Source: Pseudomonadota bacterium
Lineage (GTDB): Bacteria > Pseudomonadota > Gammaproteobacteria > Burkholderiales > Burkholderiaceae_C
Assembly (NCBI GenBank): GCA_021783695.1
Contig: JAJXTO010000009.1
Location: 28,706 to 92,705 of the forward strand
Length of the DNA stretch: 64,000 nt
Direction: 5' to 3'
Position numbers and translations under genes: made by a program. The number at the start of each line of letters is the position of its first letter. Within the stretch, counting starts at the first letter, position 1. The notes under the pieces are model-generated. The model was not told where the DNA came from. It worked only from the letters and a program-made list of their open reading frames with translations, and did no database searches. Shown in pieces: positions 33,597 through 48,522 of this stretch.

Positions 33597-34363
33597 TTGA
33601 GAATGCGGAACTTGATCGGCACCAGTACCCAGGACGTGACGGCCTGGCCGTTGCGCGTCGCGGCGACGAAGCGCCATTGCGCCACCGTGGCCACGGCGGC
33701 ATCGTCCAGTCGCGGATAACCGGTAGAAGACATCAGTTTGACCTGCAAGGCGCGCCCGTCCGGGCCGACCTGCACCTTGAGCAGCGCCGTCCCTTCCTCC
33801 CCCAGTTGCCGCGACAGGCGGGGGTAGGGCGGGGGCGGATTGTCCAGATACTCCGCCTTGTAAGACGCCGCCGTTTCCATCGTGGGAGTCGCAGTGGGCG
33901 GCGCGGAGGACGTGACCGAAGGCGACTGGCCCGGTTCGGTCTCGGTGCCGGGCGCGGCAGGCGCGGGGGGCGGTGTCTGGGAAGGTGTCGGCGCCTGCGT
34001 GGGCGTGGGCGCCGCGGGCTGTGCGGCCTGAGGCGCTTGTGCGGGATTGGTTGCAGCGTGCGGCATCGGTGGCTGCGGTTTGGCTGGAGCGGCCATCGGC
34101 GCAGCGATCCTGGGCGCAGGTTTGGCGATCTCCGGCTTGGTCGGAGCGGGATGCGCCACTTTGGGTGCGGGAATGGGCGAGGGTGCTCTGGGTCGTGGTT
34201 TGGCTGGCTCCAGCGTCACCCATTCCAGGCGCTGTTCCGGTTTGCTGGCTGGCGCGGCGGGCTTGAAGACCAGCCAGGCCAGCAGCAGCGCATGGGCAAG
34301 CAGCACGACGGCGGCGATCGCGAGCAAAGGCAGCGGGCGGGGCAGGGGGGAGAAGGTGTTCAT
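33593..34363 (-). CDS. tonB: TonB family energy transducer
   Basis: N-terminal TM, Pro/Ala-rich linker, C-terminal domain [34 protein letters not shown]. Confidence 0.88.
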   Translation of the reverse strand: MNTFSPLPRPLPLLAIAAVVLLAHALLLAWLVFKPAAPASKPEQRLEWVTLEPAKPRPRAPSPIPAPKVAHPAPTKPEIAKPAPRIAAPMAAPAKPQPPMPHAATNPAQAPQAAQPAAPTPTQAPTPSQTPPPAPAAPGTETEPGQSPSVTSSAPPTATPTMETAASYKAEYLDNPPPPYPRLSRQLGEEGTALLKVQVGPDGRALQVKLMSSTGYPRLDDAAVATVAQWRFVAATRNGQAVTSWVLVPIKFRILN

Positions 34364-34575
34364 CAAACGGCTTGCCGCGGAAGACTTCGGGCAAACCGCG
34401 TGAATATAATCTGACAAATTTTGTGCGCCCGAATCGTCGCCGTGTGGCGGCGAACATCCAGGGAACGCGAAGGACGGGCAAGTCGGCTGAACACCCTTGC
34501 CGCGAACCGCGACCCGGACACGCCAGATCGACTGGCACACCATTCCAATACCCGGGCGCTCACCGGAGAATTTTC

Positions 34576-35727
34576 ATGTTGCCCATGCTGCCCAAAGCCG
34601 TTCTGGTTCTCGCCGACGGCTCGATTTTTCGCGGACTTTCCATTGGTGCAACCGGGCAGACGGTCGGTGAGGTGGTGTTCAACACCGCCATCACCGGCTA
34701 TCAGGAAATCCTCACCGATCCGAGCTACTGCCGCCAGATCGTCACCCTCACTTACCCGCACATCGGCAACGTCGGCGTCAACCCGCAGGACGTGGAAGCG
34801 GCCAAGGTGCATGCCGCGGGACTGATCATCAAAGACCTGCCCATGCTGCTGTCGAACTACCGCAGCCAGCAGTCGCTCGATGCCTATCTGCGCACCCAGG
34901 GCACGGTGGCGATTGCCGGGATCGATACCCGCCGTCTCACGCGTCACCTGCGCAGCAAGGGCGCGCAGAGCGGCTGCGTCATCGCCTTGGCGGCGGGGCA
35001 GGACATCAGTGACAGTGTCATCCAGGCAGCGCTGGACGCCGCACATGGCTTTGCCGGGTTGGCCGGCATGGATCTCGCCCGGGTGGTGTCCACCACGGCG
35101 TCCTATGCGTGGAAGCAGACCGACTGGTCTCTGGAGCAGGGCTATGGCGAGATGACCGCGGCGAGCCGCCATGTGGTGGCCTACGATTTCGGCGTGAAAT
35201 ACAACATCCTGCGGCTGCTGGCCGCGCGCGGCTGCCGTGTGACCGTGGTGCCGGCGCAGACCCCCGCGGCCGAGGTGCTGGCCATGCGTCCCGACGGCGT
35301 GTTTCTCTCCAACGGCCCGGGCGATCCGGAGCCCTGCGATTACGCCATTGCCGCCACGCAAAGCATCATTGCGGCCGACATGCCGATCTTCGGCATCTGC
35401 CTGGGGCATCAAATCATGGGGCTGGCGGCTGGCGGCAAGAGTTTCAAAATGAAATTTGGTCACCACGGCGCCAACCATCCTGTCAAAGATCTGGACACCG
35501 GGCGCGTGTCCATCACCAGCCAGAACCACGGCTTCGCGGTGGACGCGGCCAGCCTGCCCGACACCGTGCGCACGACGCATGTCTCGCTGTTCGACGGCAC
35601 GCTGCAGGGCCTGGCATGGAAGGACAAACCGGCGTTCTGCTTCCAGGGCCACCCAGAGGCCAGCCCCGGGCCGCACGACATCGGTTACCTGTTTGACCGC
35701 TTTGTCGGCATGATGGACCGGGCCTGA
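34576..35727 (+). CDS. carA: Carbamoyl-phosphate synthase small subunit
   Basis: GATase class I ([16 protein letters not shown]), [16 protein letters not shown]-like N-terminal sequence. Confidence 0.96.
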   Translation: MLPMLPKAVLVLADGSIFRGLSIGATGQTVGEVVFNTAITGYQEILTDPSYCRQIVTLTYPHIGNVGVNPQDVEAAKVHAAGLIIKDLPMLLSNYRSQQSLDAYLRTQGTVAIAGIDTRRLTRHLRSKGAQSGCVIALAAGQDISDSVIQAALDAAHGFAGLAGMDLARVVSTTASYAWKQTDWSLEQGYGEMTAASRHVVAYDFGVKYNILRLLAARGCRVTVVPAQTPAAEVLAMRPDGVFLSNGPGDPEPCDYAIAATQSIIAADMPIFGICLGHQIMGLAAGGKSFKMKFGHHGANHPVKDLDTGRVSITSQNHGFAVDAASLPDTVRTTHVSLFDGTLQGLAWKDKPAFCFQGHPEASPGPHDIGYLFDRFVGMMDRA

Positions 35728-35742
35728 GACGGGACGCGGCAG

Positions 35743-36426
35743 ATGTTTGGCGTCGTCAATCTGTGGACCTATGTGCTTGGGGTGATTTTCATCGTCCTGC
35801 TGCCGGGGCCGAATTCGCTGTATGTGCTCAGCGTGGCCGCGCAGCGCGGGGTGCGTGCAGGCTATCGCGGCGCTCTGGGCGTGTTTCTCGGCGACACGGT
35901 GCTGATGGTGCTGGCCGCAGCCGGTGCCGCCTCGCTGCTCGAAGCCAACCTGGCCCTCTATCACCTGGTGCAGGCCGCTGGAGCGCTCTACCTGGGTTGG
36001 CTGGGGATCAATCTGCTGCGCGCTGCCTGGACGCGCTGGCGCACGCCCGACACCGGCCTGCACGCGCATGGGCCGCTGCCGCATCCGCACCCCGACCTGA
36101 CGGGCAGGCGCCATGAAGATCCTTTTCGCAAGGCGCTGTTCATCAGCCTGCTCAACCCCAAGGCCATTTTGTTCTTCGTCTCGTTCTTCATCCAGTTCGT
36201 CGATCCGCATTACCCACATCCGGCGCTGTCTTTCGCCATTTTGGGCGCCATCGTCCAGACGTTCAGCCTGCTTTACCTGTCGGTGCTGATTTTCGGCGGG
36301 GTGCGCGTGGCAGACGCTTTTCGCCGCCGTCGCCGTCTGTCCGCGCTGACCATGGGCGCAACCGGCGCCGGGTTTTTCGGTTTTGGCGTGAAGCTGGCGC
36401 TGGCTGCCACCACGAAAACACACTGA
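35743..36426 (+). CDS. LysE/RhtB family amino-acid exporter
   Basis: LPGPNSLYVLSVAAQRGVRAGYRGALGVFLGD signature; located between carA and carB. Confidence 0.88.
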   Translation: MFGVVNLWTYVLGVIFIVLLPGPNSLYVLSVAAQRGVRAGYRGALGVFLGDTVLMVLAAAGAASLLEANLALYHLVQAAGALYLGWLGINLLRAAWTRWRTPDTGLHAHGPLPHPHPDLTGRRHEDPFRKALFISLLNPKAILFFVSFFIQFVDPHYPHPALSFAILGAIVQTFSLLYLSVLIFGGVRVADAFRRRRRLSALTMGATGAGFFGFGVKLALAATTKTH

Positions 36427-36462
36427 TTTTTCACAGATTCATCCGCCTAAAGAGACTCGCCC

Positions 36463-39687
<3,225 letters not shown>

Positions 39688-39701
39688 GATTCCAGTTACC
39701 T

Positions 39702-39740
39702 GAGCACCGCAGCGCAAGTGGCTGCGGTGCTCGTTTTTTT
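39702..39740 (+). terminator. Rho-independent terminator after carB
   Basis: GAGCACCGCAGC-GCAAGTG-GCTGCGGTGCTC followed by GTTTTTTT. Confidence 0.93.
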
Positions 39741-39763
39741 CACGGTTCTACGGAGGCCCAAAC

Positions 39764-40237
39764 ATGGCGACCCCCATGACGCGCAAAGGCGCGGAACAAC
39801 TCAAGCAGGAGCTGCAACGGCTCAAGACCATCGAACGTCCGGCAGTGATCCAGGCGATTGCCGAAGCGCGCGCGCAGGGCGATCTGTCGGAGAACGCCGA
39901 ATACGACGCTGCCCGCGACAAACAGGGTTTCATCGAAGGCCGTATTGCCGATATCGAAGGCAAACTCGGCACGGCGCAAATCATCGACCCGAGCGAACTG
40001 CAGGCCGACGGCCGCGTGGTGTTCGGCGCCACGGTGGAACTCAGCGACGAAGCCAGCGGCGATGACATCACCTATCAGATCGTCGGCGATGATGAAGCCG
40101 ACCTCAAGCAGGGTCGCATTTCCATCAACTCCCCCCTCGCGCGGGCGCTGATCGGCAAGGAGTCTGGCGATGTCGCGCAGGTTGCCGCCCCCAGTGGCGT
40201 GCGGCGCTACGAAATTCTCGCGGTGCATTACAGATGA
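39764..40237 (+). CDS. greA: Transcription elongation factor GreA
   Basis: [47 protein letters not shown]. Confidence 0.96.
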   Translation: MATPMTRKGAEQLKQELQRLKTIERPAVIQAIAEARAQGDLSENAEYDAARDKQGFIEGRIADIEGKLGTAQIIDPSELQADGRVVFGATVELSDEASGDDITYQIVGDDEADLKQGRISINSPLARALIGKESGDVAQVAAPSGVRRYEILAVHYR

Positions 40238-40656
40238 GCAGCCTGCGCGCCCGTTGGTTTCTGGCGGCGCTGTGGCTCGGCGGCATGGTCGCTGTTGGCC
40301 TCATTGGCGCGCCAACGGCTTTTGCCACTGTGCCCGAAAAAATGCTGGCGGCAGCTGTGGCCAGCCGCATGTTCTACATCATGGCACTCGCTGCCATTGT
40401 GTCTGGCGTGCTGATTGCCGTGTTGGAGCGCGCTGGCAGCAAGGCTGCGATGTCGGCCGATTTTCTGCTGCCATTGGGCGGGATTTTTTTCGCCGTATTG
40501 GGTGAGTTTGGCGTCGTGCCTCGACTATTGCAGGCCGCGTACAGCCACTCACCCCAGGCCGGCATGTGGCACGGCATTGCCAGTCTGGTGTTTACCCTGC
40601 AGGCTTTGTGCGTAGCGGCTTACATGTGGCGTCTGCCTGCGCGCAGCCATCGCTGA
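40234..40656 (+). CDS. DUF4149 family membrane protein
   Basis: Four hydrophobic segments, typical greA-downstream gene. Confidence 0.75.
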   Translation: MSSLRARWFLAALWLGGMVAVGLIGAPTAFATVPEKMLAAAVASRMFYIMALAAIVSGVLIAVLERAGSKAAMSADFLLPLGGIFFAVLGEFGVVPRLLQAAYSHSPQAGMWHGIASLVFTLQALCVAAYMWRLPARSHR

Positions 40657-40677
40657 AAGCCGCGGTTTGCGTCGCGG

Positions 40678-41169
40678 TCAACCGCGTGACGATTTTTTCG
40701 CACTGCTCAGGCGTGGCTTGGCGCGCTTGACCTTGCCGGTGGCGGTCAGGCGTTGATTGCCGAGCAGGGTGATGCGCTTGACCTTGGCGCGATGCGTCGG
40801 GCTGCTGGAGGGCACCACCAATTTGACGGTGCGCGGGGATCTGCCGCGCTTCGCGGCCGCCCCTTCGTCGTCTCGTGTCTCCTGGGACGCTTTCGGCCGA
40901 GGGCGGTAGATCACCAGCAATTTGCCGATGGACTGCACCGGGGCGGCGCCCAGGGCGTCGCAAATGGTCTGCAGGATGGTGGCGCGTGCGGCCGGGACGT
41001 CACCAAACACGCGAACCTTGATCAATTCGTGCGATTTGAGCGCCAAGTCGATCTCGGCCATGTTCGCCGGGTTCAGCCCCTGCTCGCCAAGGAGCACCAC
41101 GGGCTTGAGCGGGTGGGCCTGGGCGCGCAGGGCGCTGCGTAATTGCGGTGTGAGTTCCAATGTGGTCAT
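40678..41169 (-). CDS. yhbY: YhbY/CRM-domain RNA-binding protein
   Basis: LRAQAHPLKPVVLLGEQGLNPANMAEIDLALKSHELIKVRV; divergent from rlmE. Confidence 0.92.
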   Translation of the reverse strand: MTTLELTPQLRSALRAQAHPLKPVVLLGEQGLNPANMAEIDLALKSHELIKVRVFGDVPAARATILQTICDALGAAPVQSIGKLLVIYRPRPKASQETRDDEGAAAKRGRSPRTVKLVVPSSSPTHRAKVKRITLLGNQRLTATGKVKRAKPRLSSAKKSSRG

Positions 41170-41245
41170 GACACTTGCGCGCAGTCACGACTTGGTGCGC
41201 TGCGCTTTTATGAAGTCTTAATCCGCCATTGTCCTTGAAGAACCC

Positions 41246-41896
41246 ATGTCGAGTGCGAAGAAAAACAAATTCAGCAAAGCCTGGTTGCAGGATCATCTCA
41301 ATGATCCCTATGTGAAGATGGCGCAGCGCGAAGGCTACCGTGCCCGCGCCGCCTACAAACTCAAGGAGATCGACGAGACAGAAGGGCTGCTGCGGCCGGG
41401 GCAGATCATTGTGGATCTGGGCAGCACGCCCGGCTCCTGGTCTCAGTATGCGCGTAACCGTTTGATGCGACATGGCGTGTTGCAAGGCACCATTTTCGCG
41501 CTCGATCTGCTTCCCATGGAGCCCGTGCCGGACGTGCATTTTCTGCAAGGCGACTTCCGGGAAGACGCCGTCGTGAATGCGCTGGAGGCGCTGCTCGGCG
41601 GGCGCAAAGTGGATGTGGTGCTGTCCGACATGGCGCCGAACCTGACAGGCATTCCCTCAGCCGACGCCGCGCGCATCGAACACCTGAGCGAACTGGCGCT
41701 GGACTTCGCCCGACGCTGGCTGCAGCCGCAGGGCGCGATGGTCATCAAAACCTTTCATGGCAGCTATTACAGCCAGAGTGTCAAGGAGTTCAAGCAGGTG
41801 TTTCAGCAGGTCAAGGCTGTCAAGCCGCAGGCTTCACGCGACAAATCGGCAGAGACATTCATCCTGGCGCGCGTTCTCAAGAAGACTGTCGGTTAG
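41246..41896 (+). CDS. rlmE: 23S rRNA U2552 2'-O-methyltransferase
   Basis: RrmJ/FtsJ motifs ([27 protein letters not shown]). Confidence 0.95.
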   Translation: MSSAKKNKFSKAWLQDHLNDPYVKMAQREGYRARAAYKLKEIDETEGLLRPGQIIVDLGSTPGSWSQYARNRLMRHGVLQGTIFALDLLPMEPVPDVHFLQGDFREDAVVNALEALLGGRKVDVVLSDMAPNLTGIPSADAARIEHLSELALDFARRWLQPQGAMVIKTFHGSYYSQSVKEFKQVFQQVKAVKPQASRDKSAETFILARVLKKTVG

Positions 41897-42086
41897 AGGG
41901 AAGGCGGGAAAGCTCTTGCTTTGGCGCTCTCCAGGCTTGCCTTTTGTCAAATTCGATCGGATTGGTGAAATCAATAGCCCATTTTGGCGAATTGGTTTTC
42001 GGGTTTCTCCGCGCCCGCGCTCTTGAAATGCCTAAAATGCGCTGCATGTCCTGCAACTGGGCTTGCACTGTTTCTGGAGGTTGGTT

Positions 42087-43994
42087 TTGAACAATCAATG
42101 GTTTTCCAAAATTGCGATCTGGCTGGTGATTGGCCTCGTGCTGTTCACGGTGTTCAAGCAGTTCGACCGTCCTCAGCAGGCCACGGACGCGGTGAGCTAC
42201 ACCCAGTTCATGCAGGATGCGAAATCCGGACGCATCAAGAAGGTCGTCGTCCATCAAAGCGGCATTCTCGACGTGACCACGTCCGAGGGTCGCCGCTTCA
42301 ATCTCACCTCGCCGGGTGACTTGTGGATGGTTGGCGATCTGGTCAAGGACGGCGTCGAGGTCATTGGCGCACCGCGCCAGGAGCAATCCTTCCTGACGCA
42401 GATTTTCATTTCCTGGTTCCCCATGCTGCTGCTGATCGGCGTTTGGGTGTATTTCATGCGCCAGATGCAGGGCGGTGGCCGTGGCGGTGCGTTCAGTTTC
42501 GGCAAATCCAAGGCCCGCCTGCTCGACGAATCCAGCAATAACGTGACCTTCGCTGATGTGGCCGGGTGTGACGAAGCCAAGGAGGACGTCAAGGAACTGG
42601 TTGACTTCCTCAAAGACCCGCAGAAATTTCAGAAGCTCGGTGGACGCATCCCGCGTGGTGTGCTGCTGGTCGGGCCTCCGGGCACCGGCAAGACCTTGCT
42701 CGCCAAGAGCATTGCCGGCGAAGCCAAGGTGCCGTTCTTCACCATTTCGGGTTCCGACTTTGTTGAAATGTTCGTCGGCGTGGGCGCCTCCCGTGTGCGC
42801 GACATGTTCGAAAACGCCAAGAAGCACGCGCCCTGCATCATTTTCATCGACGAAATTGATGCAGTCGGTCGCCATCGCGGCGCAGGACTTGGCGGCGGCA
42901 ACGACGAACGCGAGCAGACCCTGAACCAGATGCTGGTCGAGATGGACGGCTTCGACACCAATCTCGGCGTCATCGTGATTGCAGCGACCAACCGCCCGGA
43001 CATTCTCGATCCCGCGCTGCTGCGTCCGGGCCGCTTCGACCGTCAGGTCTATGTCACCCTGCCGGACATTCGCGGCCGCGAGCAGATTCTGCAGGTGCAC
43101 ATGCGCAAAATTCCGGTTGGTACCGACATCCGCGCCGACATTCTGGCGCGTGGCACCCCAGGGTTCTCCGGTGCAGACCTGGCCAATCTGGTCAACGAAG
43201 CCGCCCTGTTCGCCGCGCGCAGGAACGGGCGCGTGGTCGAAATGGAAGATTTCGAGCGTGCGAAGGACAAGATCATGATGGGTGCCGAGCGCAAAGGCAT
43301 GGTCATGCCTGAAGAGGAGCGCCGCAACACCGCCTATCACGAATCCGGTCATGCGCTGGTTGCCATGTCGCTGCCCAAATCCGATCCGGTGCATAAAGTC
43401 ACCATCATTCCCCGCGGTCGCGCCCTGGGGGTGACGATGCAGTTGCCCGAGAATGACCGTTACAGCATGGACAAGGAACGCATGCTCAACATGATTTCGG
43501 TGCTGTTCGGCGGACGGATTGCCGAAGAAGTGTTCATGAACCAGATGACCACCGGTGCTTCGAATGACTTCGAGCGTGCCACCCAGCTCGCCCGCGACAT
43601 GGTCACGCGCTACGGCATGACCGAGTCTCTAGGCCCCATGGTGTATGCCGAGAATGAAGGCGAAGTGTTTCTCGGCCGCTCCATCACCAAGACCACGCAT
43701 ATGTCGGAGCAGACCATGCAGAAGGTCGATTCGGAAATCCGCCGCATCATTGACGAGCAATATGCGCTGGCCCGCCGCTTGATCGAGGAAAACAAGGACA
43801 AGATGCACGCCATGGCTGCTGCTCTGCTCGAGTGGGAAACCATCGACTCCGACCAGCTGAGCGACATCATGGCGGGACGCGAGCCGCGCCCGCCCAAACT
43901 GCCGCCCAGCAGTGGCCCGACTTCCGCGCCAAAGCCGCCGCCTGCTCCCACGACAGGAACGACGGCGGATGCGCCGTCGGCCACAGCAGCCTGA
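42087..43994 (+). CDS. ftsH: ATP-dependent zinc metalloprotease FtsH
   Basis: AAA+ domain and HESGH zinc motif; TTG start at 42087 preceded by GGAGG ([13 protein letters not shown]). Confidence 0.95.
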   Translation: MNNQWFSKIAIWLVIGLVLFTVFKQFDRPQQATDAVSYTQFMQDAKSGRIKKVVVHQSGILDVTTSEGRRFNLTSPGDLWMVGDLVKDGVEVIGAPRQEQSFLTQIFISWFPMLLLIGVWVYFMRQMQGGGRGGAFSFGKSKARLLDESSNNVTFADVAGCDEAKEDVKELVDFLKDPQKFQKLGGRIPRGVLLVGPPGTGKTLLAKSIAGEAKVPFFTISGSDFVEMFVGVGASRVRDMFENAKKHAPCIIFIDEIDAVGRHRGAGLGGGNDEREQTLNQMLVEMDGFDTNLGVIVIAATNRPDILDPALLRPGRFDRQVYVTLPDIRGREQILQVHMRKIPVGTDIRADILARGTPGFSGADLANLVNEAALFAARRNGRVVEMEDFERAKDKIMMGAERKGMVMPEEERRNTAYHESGHALVAMSLPKSDPVHKVTIIPRGRALGVTMQLPENDRYSMDKERMLNMISVLFGGRIAEEVFMNQMTTGASNDFERATQLARDMVTRYGMTESLGPMVYAENEGEVFLGRSITKTTHMSEQTMQKVDSEIRRIIDEQYALARRLIEENKDKMHAMAAALLEWETIDSDQLSDIMAGREPRPPKLPPSSGPTSAPKPPPAPTTGTTADAPSATAA

Positions 43995-44014
43995 GTTTCT
44001 TCACATCAACAACG

Positions 44015-44042
44015 GCCCGGTCCATGACCGGGCTATTTTTTT
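44015..44042 (+). terminator. Rho-independent terminator after ftsH
   Basis: GCCCGGTC-CAT-GACCGGGC followed by TATTTTTTT. Confidence 0.92.
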
Positions 44043-44054
44043 GGGATCAACGAG

Positions 44055-44882
44055 ATGGCACAACAGTGGCAAGCGGGACGATTCCGTCTGCCGTTGCACA
44101 GACCCCTGGTCATGGGAATTGTCAACGTCACCCCGGATTCGTTTTCCGATGGCGGACAGCATGCCGAGGCGCGCGCGGCAATCGCCCACGCACAGACCTT
44201 GCTCGAACAAGGCGCCGACATTCTCGACATCGGCGGCGAGTCGTCACGGCCTGGTTCCCCGCGCTTGTCGCATGCGCAGGAGTGGGGCCGTATCGCTCCT
44301 GTCTTGCGCGCGGTCGTGCAATGGAATGTCCCCATTTCGGTCGACACCTATCAACCGGAGACCATGCGACTGGCGTTGGACCTCGGGGTGGACATCATCA
44401 ACGACATTCACGCTCTGCGTGTCCCGGGCGCGCTGGATGTGGTGGCGGGATCGACTGCCGGCGCCTGCCTGATGCACATGCAGGGACAGCCTGGGACGAT
44501 GCAGCAGGCGCCGCACTACGCCGATGTTGGTCGCGAGGTGCGTGCCTTTCTGCTCGACCGTGCGCAGGCGTTGCAATCACGCGGCGTTGCGCCATCGCGT
44601 ATCGCCCTCGATCCGGGGTTTGGTTTTGGCAAGACGCTCGAACACAATCTCGCACTGGCGCAAACGCTGCACAGTCTGGTGGCCGAGGGCTATCCGGTGC
44701 TGGTCGGCGTGTCGCGCAAGTCCATGTTGGGCGAGATGACTGGGCGGCGCGTGGATGACCGGCTGGGCGGCAGCCTGGCTGCCGCGCTGGCTTGTATCGC
44801 TTCGGGCGCACAGATTGTGCGTGTGCATGATGTTGGCCCGACTTTGGACGCGATTAAAGTGTGGCGTGCCATGCGCGATTGA
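44055..44882 (+). CDS. folP: Dihydropteroate synthase
   Basis: [15 protein letters not shown] and [11 protein letters not shown] motifs. Confidence 0.96.
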   Translation: MAQQWQAGRFRLPLHRPLVMGIVNVTPDSFSDGGQHAEARAAIAHAQTLLEQGADILDIGGESSRPGSPRLSHAQEWGRIAPVLRAVVQWNVPISVDTYQPETMRLALDLGVDIINDIHALRVPGALDVVAGSTAGACLMHMQGQPGTMQQAPHYADVGREVRAFLLDRAQALQSRGVAPSRIALDPGFGFGKTLEHNLALAQTLHSLVAEGYPVLVGVSRKSMLGEMTGRRVDDRLGGSLAAALACIASGAQIVRVHDVGPTLDAIKVWRAMRD

Positions 44883-44928
44883 ACGCTGTCCTGCGGCCTG
44901 CGCGCGGATTGAATTCTTGGAGAGATTG

Positions 44929-46248
44929 ATGAGCAGAAAGTATTTCGGAACCGATGGCGTGCGCGGTCTGGTGGGCAAGAGCCCGATCGTGCCGGAGTTC
45001 GGCTTGCGTTTGGGGCACGCCGCAGGCAAAGTTTTGCGGAGTCAGGGCGTGCAGCGTCCTACGGTGCTGATCGGCAAAGACACGCGCATCAGTGGCTATA
45101 TGCTCGAAGCCGCGCTGGAATGCGGTTTTGCCGCAGCCGGCTGCGACGTGGTGCTGGTCGGCCCGTTGCCGACGCCGGGCGTTGCGTATCTCACGCGGGC
45201 CTTGCGACTGGATCTCGGGGTGGTCATCAGTGCGTCGCACAACCCGTTTGCGGATAACGGCATCAAGTTTTTTTCCGCTGGTGGCAGCAAGCTGCCCGAT
45301 GTCTGGGAACTCGAAGTCGAAGCCGCCATGCCGGAAGCCGAGGGCTGCGTGCCCTCCGAGCAGCTTGGAAAAGCACGTCGGCTGGACGACGCGGCCGGGC
45401 GCTACATCGAGTTTTGCAAAAGCACGTTCCCGAATCACCTCACACTCAAGGGACTTCGCCTGGTGGTCGATTGCGCGCATGGCGCGGCCTATCACATCGC
45501 GCCGGCAGTGTTTCATGAACTCGGTGCCGAGGTCATTGCCATCGGCGCGCAGCCTGACGGCTTCAACATCAACAAGGATGTCGGCGCCACCGCGCCTGAT
45601 GCCTTGATCCGCGCCGTGCAGGCGCATCATGCGGACTACGGCATCGCACTCGACGGCGACGCGGACCGGCTGCAACTCGTGGATCGCCACGGCCGCCTGT
45701 TCAACGGCGACGAACTGCTCTACCTGCTCGCCATGGACCGAAAGCCCGCAGGCGTGGTGGGCACGCTGATGACCAATCTGGCGGTGGAAAAGGCGCTGCA
45801 GGCGCAAGGCATGGAATTCGTGCGGGCCGCCGTGGGCGACCGTTATGTCCTCGAAGAATTGCTGGCCCGCGGCTGGCAGCTGGGCGGGGAGGGGTCCGGG
45901 CATCTGTTGCTGCTCGATAGCCACACCACGGGCGACGGCATTGTTGCGGCGTTGCAAATGCTTGAACTCGTCGTGCGTACGGGGCGCAGTCTCAGCGCGC
46001 ACTTGCAGGCGGTGCGGCTCTATCCCCAGATCCTTCTCAACGTCAAATTGCCGCCTGGACTGGACTGGAAAAATCACGCCGGTTTCGCACAGGCACGCAC
46101 CACAGCCGAAAAGCAGATCAACGGCAGCGGGCGCGTGCTCATCCGTCCGTCTGGTACCGAGCCGGTGCTGCGCATCATGGTGGAGCATCCGGAGCAGGCG
46201 CAGGGCGAAAAGGTGGCGGCGACGCTGAAAGCGGCGTTGCTGGAGTGA
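44929..46248 (+). CDS. glmM: Phosphoglucosamine mutase
   Basis: [37 protein letters not shown] at 44929. Confidence 0.96.
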   Translation: MSRKYFGTDGVRGLVGKSPIVPEFGLRLGHAAGKVLRSQGVQRPTVLIGKDTRISGYMLEAALECGFAAAGCDVVLVGPLPTPGVAYLTRALRLDLGVVISASHNPFADNGIKFFSAGGSKLPDVWELEVEAAMPEAEGCVPSEQLGKARRLDDAAGRYIEFCKSTFPNHLTLKGLRLVVDCAHGAAYHIAPAVFHELGAEVIAIGAQPDGFNINKDVGATAPDALIRAVQAHHADYGIALDGDADRLQLVDRHGRLFNGDELLYLLAMDRKPAGVVGTLMTNLAVEKALQAQGMEFVRAAVGDRYVLEELLARGWQLGGEGSGHLLLLDSHTTGDGIVAALQMLELVVRTGRSLSAHLQAVRLYPQILLNVKLPPGLDWKNHAGFAQARTTAEKQINGSGRVLIRPSGTEPVLRIMVEHPEQAQGEKVAATLKAALLE

Positions 46249-46288
46249 GGCTGTCAATCAGCCAAGTTGTTGATGGATGGGAGACCAG

Positions 46289-46342
46289 ATGTCAGAGTCG
46301 TAACAGGACGTCGCGTATCACGGAGTTGTCATATTCGGGGTC
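46289..46342 (+). promoter_or_regulatory. Pho-box-like repeats upstream of pstS copy 1
   Basis: TGTCA (46290), TAACA 11 bp later, and TGTCATATTCG (46327-46337), which is identical to an 11-mer upstream of pstS copy 2. Confidence 0.45.
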
Positions 46343-46398
46343 TGCAATAGCAGTTGTGCCCGCGACATTTCGCGGGAATTGCAACCTCGGAGAGAACA

Positions 46399-47481
46399 AT
46401 GCCCCACAATTCCGCCCGCCGCACCCAGATCAAGGCCGCTCTGGCTGTTGCTGGTCTGTCCCTGGCCACTGGCATGTTTGCGCTGCCCGCGCAGGCAGCA
46501 CAGGTGTCCTTGCTGGAAACCGGCTCCACGCTGCTGTACCCGCTGTTCAACCTCTGGGTGCCTGACTACACCAAGGCGCATCCCGGCGTGAAGATCACCA
46601 CCCAGGGCACCGGCAGCGGCACCGGCATCGCCGAAGCCATTTCTGGTGTGGCGCAGATCGGCGCTTCTGACGCCTATATGGCCGATGCGCAGATCAAGCA
46701 GAACCCCAGCATTCTCAACATCCCTCTGGCCATCTCGGCGCAGACCATCAACTACAACGTCCCCGGCCTGAACAATAAGCACCTCAAGCTGGATGGCCCG
46801 GTGCTGGCCGGCATTTATGACGGCAGCATCAAGAATTGGGACGACGCCGCCATCAAGGCGATGAACCCCGGCGTCAAGCTGCCTCACCACGCGATCGTGC
46901 CAATCCACCGCACCGACGGCAGCGGCGACACCTTCATTTTCAGCCAGTACCTCTCGTTCTCCACCCCGAAGTGGAATGACAGCGTGGGCTACGGAACCTC
47001 CATCTCCTGGCCGGCAGTGCAAGGCGGCGTGGGCGCCAATGGCAACCCCGGCATGGTGCAGGCTTGCCAGAGCACGCCTTACTCGGTGGCCTATATCGGC
47101 GTGAGCTTCCATGCGGAAATCGCCAAGGCCGGTCTTGGCACCGCGATGATCAAGAACAAGGCGGGGCATTTCCTGCTGCCTACCGCCAAGACCGTCGGAG
47201 CCGCTGCTTCGGGCCTGATCGCCAAGACCCCGGCGGACGAGCGTATCAGCCTGGTGTTCTCTGAAGGTGCGGACTCTTACCCCATCATCAACTATGAGTA
47301 CGCCATCGTCAACGCCAAACAGGCCAATCCCGAAACGGCCAAGGTCATCAAGGAGTTCCTGGGCTGGGCGGTGGAGAGCAAGGGCGGCAATGCGGCCAAA
47401 TATCTGGATCAGGTGCGTTTCATTGCCCTGCCGGCGCGCATTCAAGAACTGAGCAAGGCGCAGATCGCCAAGATTCAGTAA
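46399..47481 (+). CDS. pstS: PstS-type phosphate ABC transporter substrate-binding protein, divergent copy 1
   Basis: Signal peptide; ETGSTLLYPLFNLWV, HRTDGSGDTFIFSQYLS; followed by pstC-pstA. Confidence 0.9.
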   Translation: MPHNSARRTQIKAALAVAGLSLATGMFALPAQAAQVSLLETGSTLLYPLFNLWVPDYTKAHPGVKITTQGTGSGTGIAEAISGVAQIGASDAYMADAQIKQNPSILNIPLAISAQTINYNVPGLNNKHLKLDGPVLAGIYDGSIKNWDDAAIKAMNPGVKLPHHAIVPIHRTDGSGDTFIFSQYLSFSTPKWNDSVGYGTSISWPAVQGGVGANGNPGMVQACQSTPYSVAYIGVSFHAEIAKAGLGTAMIKNKAGHFLLPTAKTVGAAASGLIAKTPADERISLVFSEGADSYPIINYEYAIVNAKQANPETAKVIKEFLGWAVESKGGNAAKYLDQVRFIALPARIQELSKAQIAKIQ

Positions 47482-47500
47482 GACTGCCTGACTCCTTTTG

Positions 47501-47541
47501 TATCCGGGGCGCCCGATCGGACGCCCCGGATATCTGTTTTT
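47501..47541 (+). terminator. Rho-independent terminator/attenuator between pstS1 and pstC1
   Basis: TATCCGGGGCG-CCCGATCGGA-CGCCCCGGATA (perfect 11-bp stem) then TCTGTTTTTC. Confidence 0.88.
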
Positions 47542-47565
47542 CATGCTGCAACGAACCGACCTGTC

Positions 47566-48522
47566 ATGCGCCTGTTTCGTCCCGGATTGCTTGCCGTTTC
47601 CACCCTGATCCCGCTGGCACTGGTATCCATACTGGTGTTCCTGACGGCGTATTCGTGGCCTGCAATCGAGTTCAACGGGTTTCATTTCCTCACGACGGAA
47701 ACCTGGAGTCTCGGCAATCTCTATTCCAATCCGGTCAAGCGTGACGGCTTCGAGGTGTCCATCGGAGCGACTTATGGCATCTGGGTGTTCATCGTCGGCA
47801 CCCTGGCCAGTTCCGCGATTGCATTGCTGCTCGCCGTGCCAGTCGGCATCGGTGTCGCGCTGTTCCTCAACGAATACGCGCCGCACCAGTTGCGTGGCGC
47901 ATTCGCCCAGATAGTGGAGCTTTTGGCCATGTTGCCCAGCGTGGTCTATGGCTTGTGGGGGCTGGAGATCCTGGCGCCGTTGGTGTTGACGCACATTGCA
48001 CCGTTTTTGGAGCGCGTTCTCGGTTTCATCCCGTTTTTTTCAGGCGCAGCCACCAGCGGTTACGGCCTACTGACGGCTGGCCTGGTTCTCGCAATCATGG
48101 TGCTGCCGGTCATCACCAGCACCCTGGTGGAGGCGTTCAAGCGGGTGCCGAACGACATACGCGAATCGAGCTTTGCTCTTGGCGCCACACGCGCCGAAGT
48201 GCTGCTCAACATTCTGCTGCCAGCCGTGCGTGTGCCCTTGATCGGTGCCGTCATTCTGGCTCTGGGGCGTGCGCTAGGTGAAACCATGGCCGTGCTCATG
48301 GTCAGTGGCGGGGCACTGAACTATCTGCCGGACACCATTTACAGCCCCGTCACCAGTATGGCGGCATTCATAGCTTCCCAACTCGACAGTGCCTTGCAAG
48401 ATCCCAGCGGAATGGCCGTACGTTCGCTGGCTGAAATTGCCCTGATGCTGCTCATCATCGCGGTCATCGTCAATGTCATCGCTCGCCTCCTCACCAGCCG
48501 CATCCACATCCATCGTGTCTGA
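47566..48522 (+). CDS. pstC: Phosphate ABC transporter permease PstC, copy 1
   Basis: MLPSVVYGLWGLEILAP, EAA loop [17 protein letters not shown]. Confidence 0.92.
   Translation: MRLFRPGLLAVSTLIPLALVSILVFLTAYSWPAIEFNGFHFLTTETWSLGNLYSNPVKRDGFEVSIGATYGIWVFIVGTLASSAIALLLAVPVGIGVALFLNEYAPHQLRGAFAQIVELLAMLPSVVYGLWGLEILAPLVLTHIAPFLERVLGFIPFFSGAATSGYGLLTAGLVLAIMVLPVITSTLVEAFKRVPNDIRESSFALGATRAEVLLNILLPAVRVPLIGAVILALGRALGETMAVLMVSGGALNYLPDTIYSPVTSMAAFIASQLDSALQDPSGMAVRSLAEIALMLLIIAVIVNVIARLLTSRIHIHRV

Noticed and set aside
31827-34538. N-terminal 904 codons of the 1505 aa minus-strand ORF upstream of arnT
   Set aside because: Shadow frame opposite the AidB-like gene and overlapping tonB; high-GC artefact. 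The real ArnT start is at 31826.
34363-36423. 686 aa minus-strand ORF opposite carA and lysE
   Set aside because: Antisense shadow of well-supported plus-strand genes.
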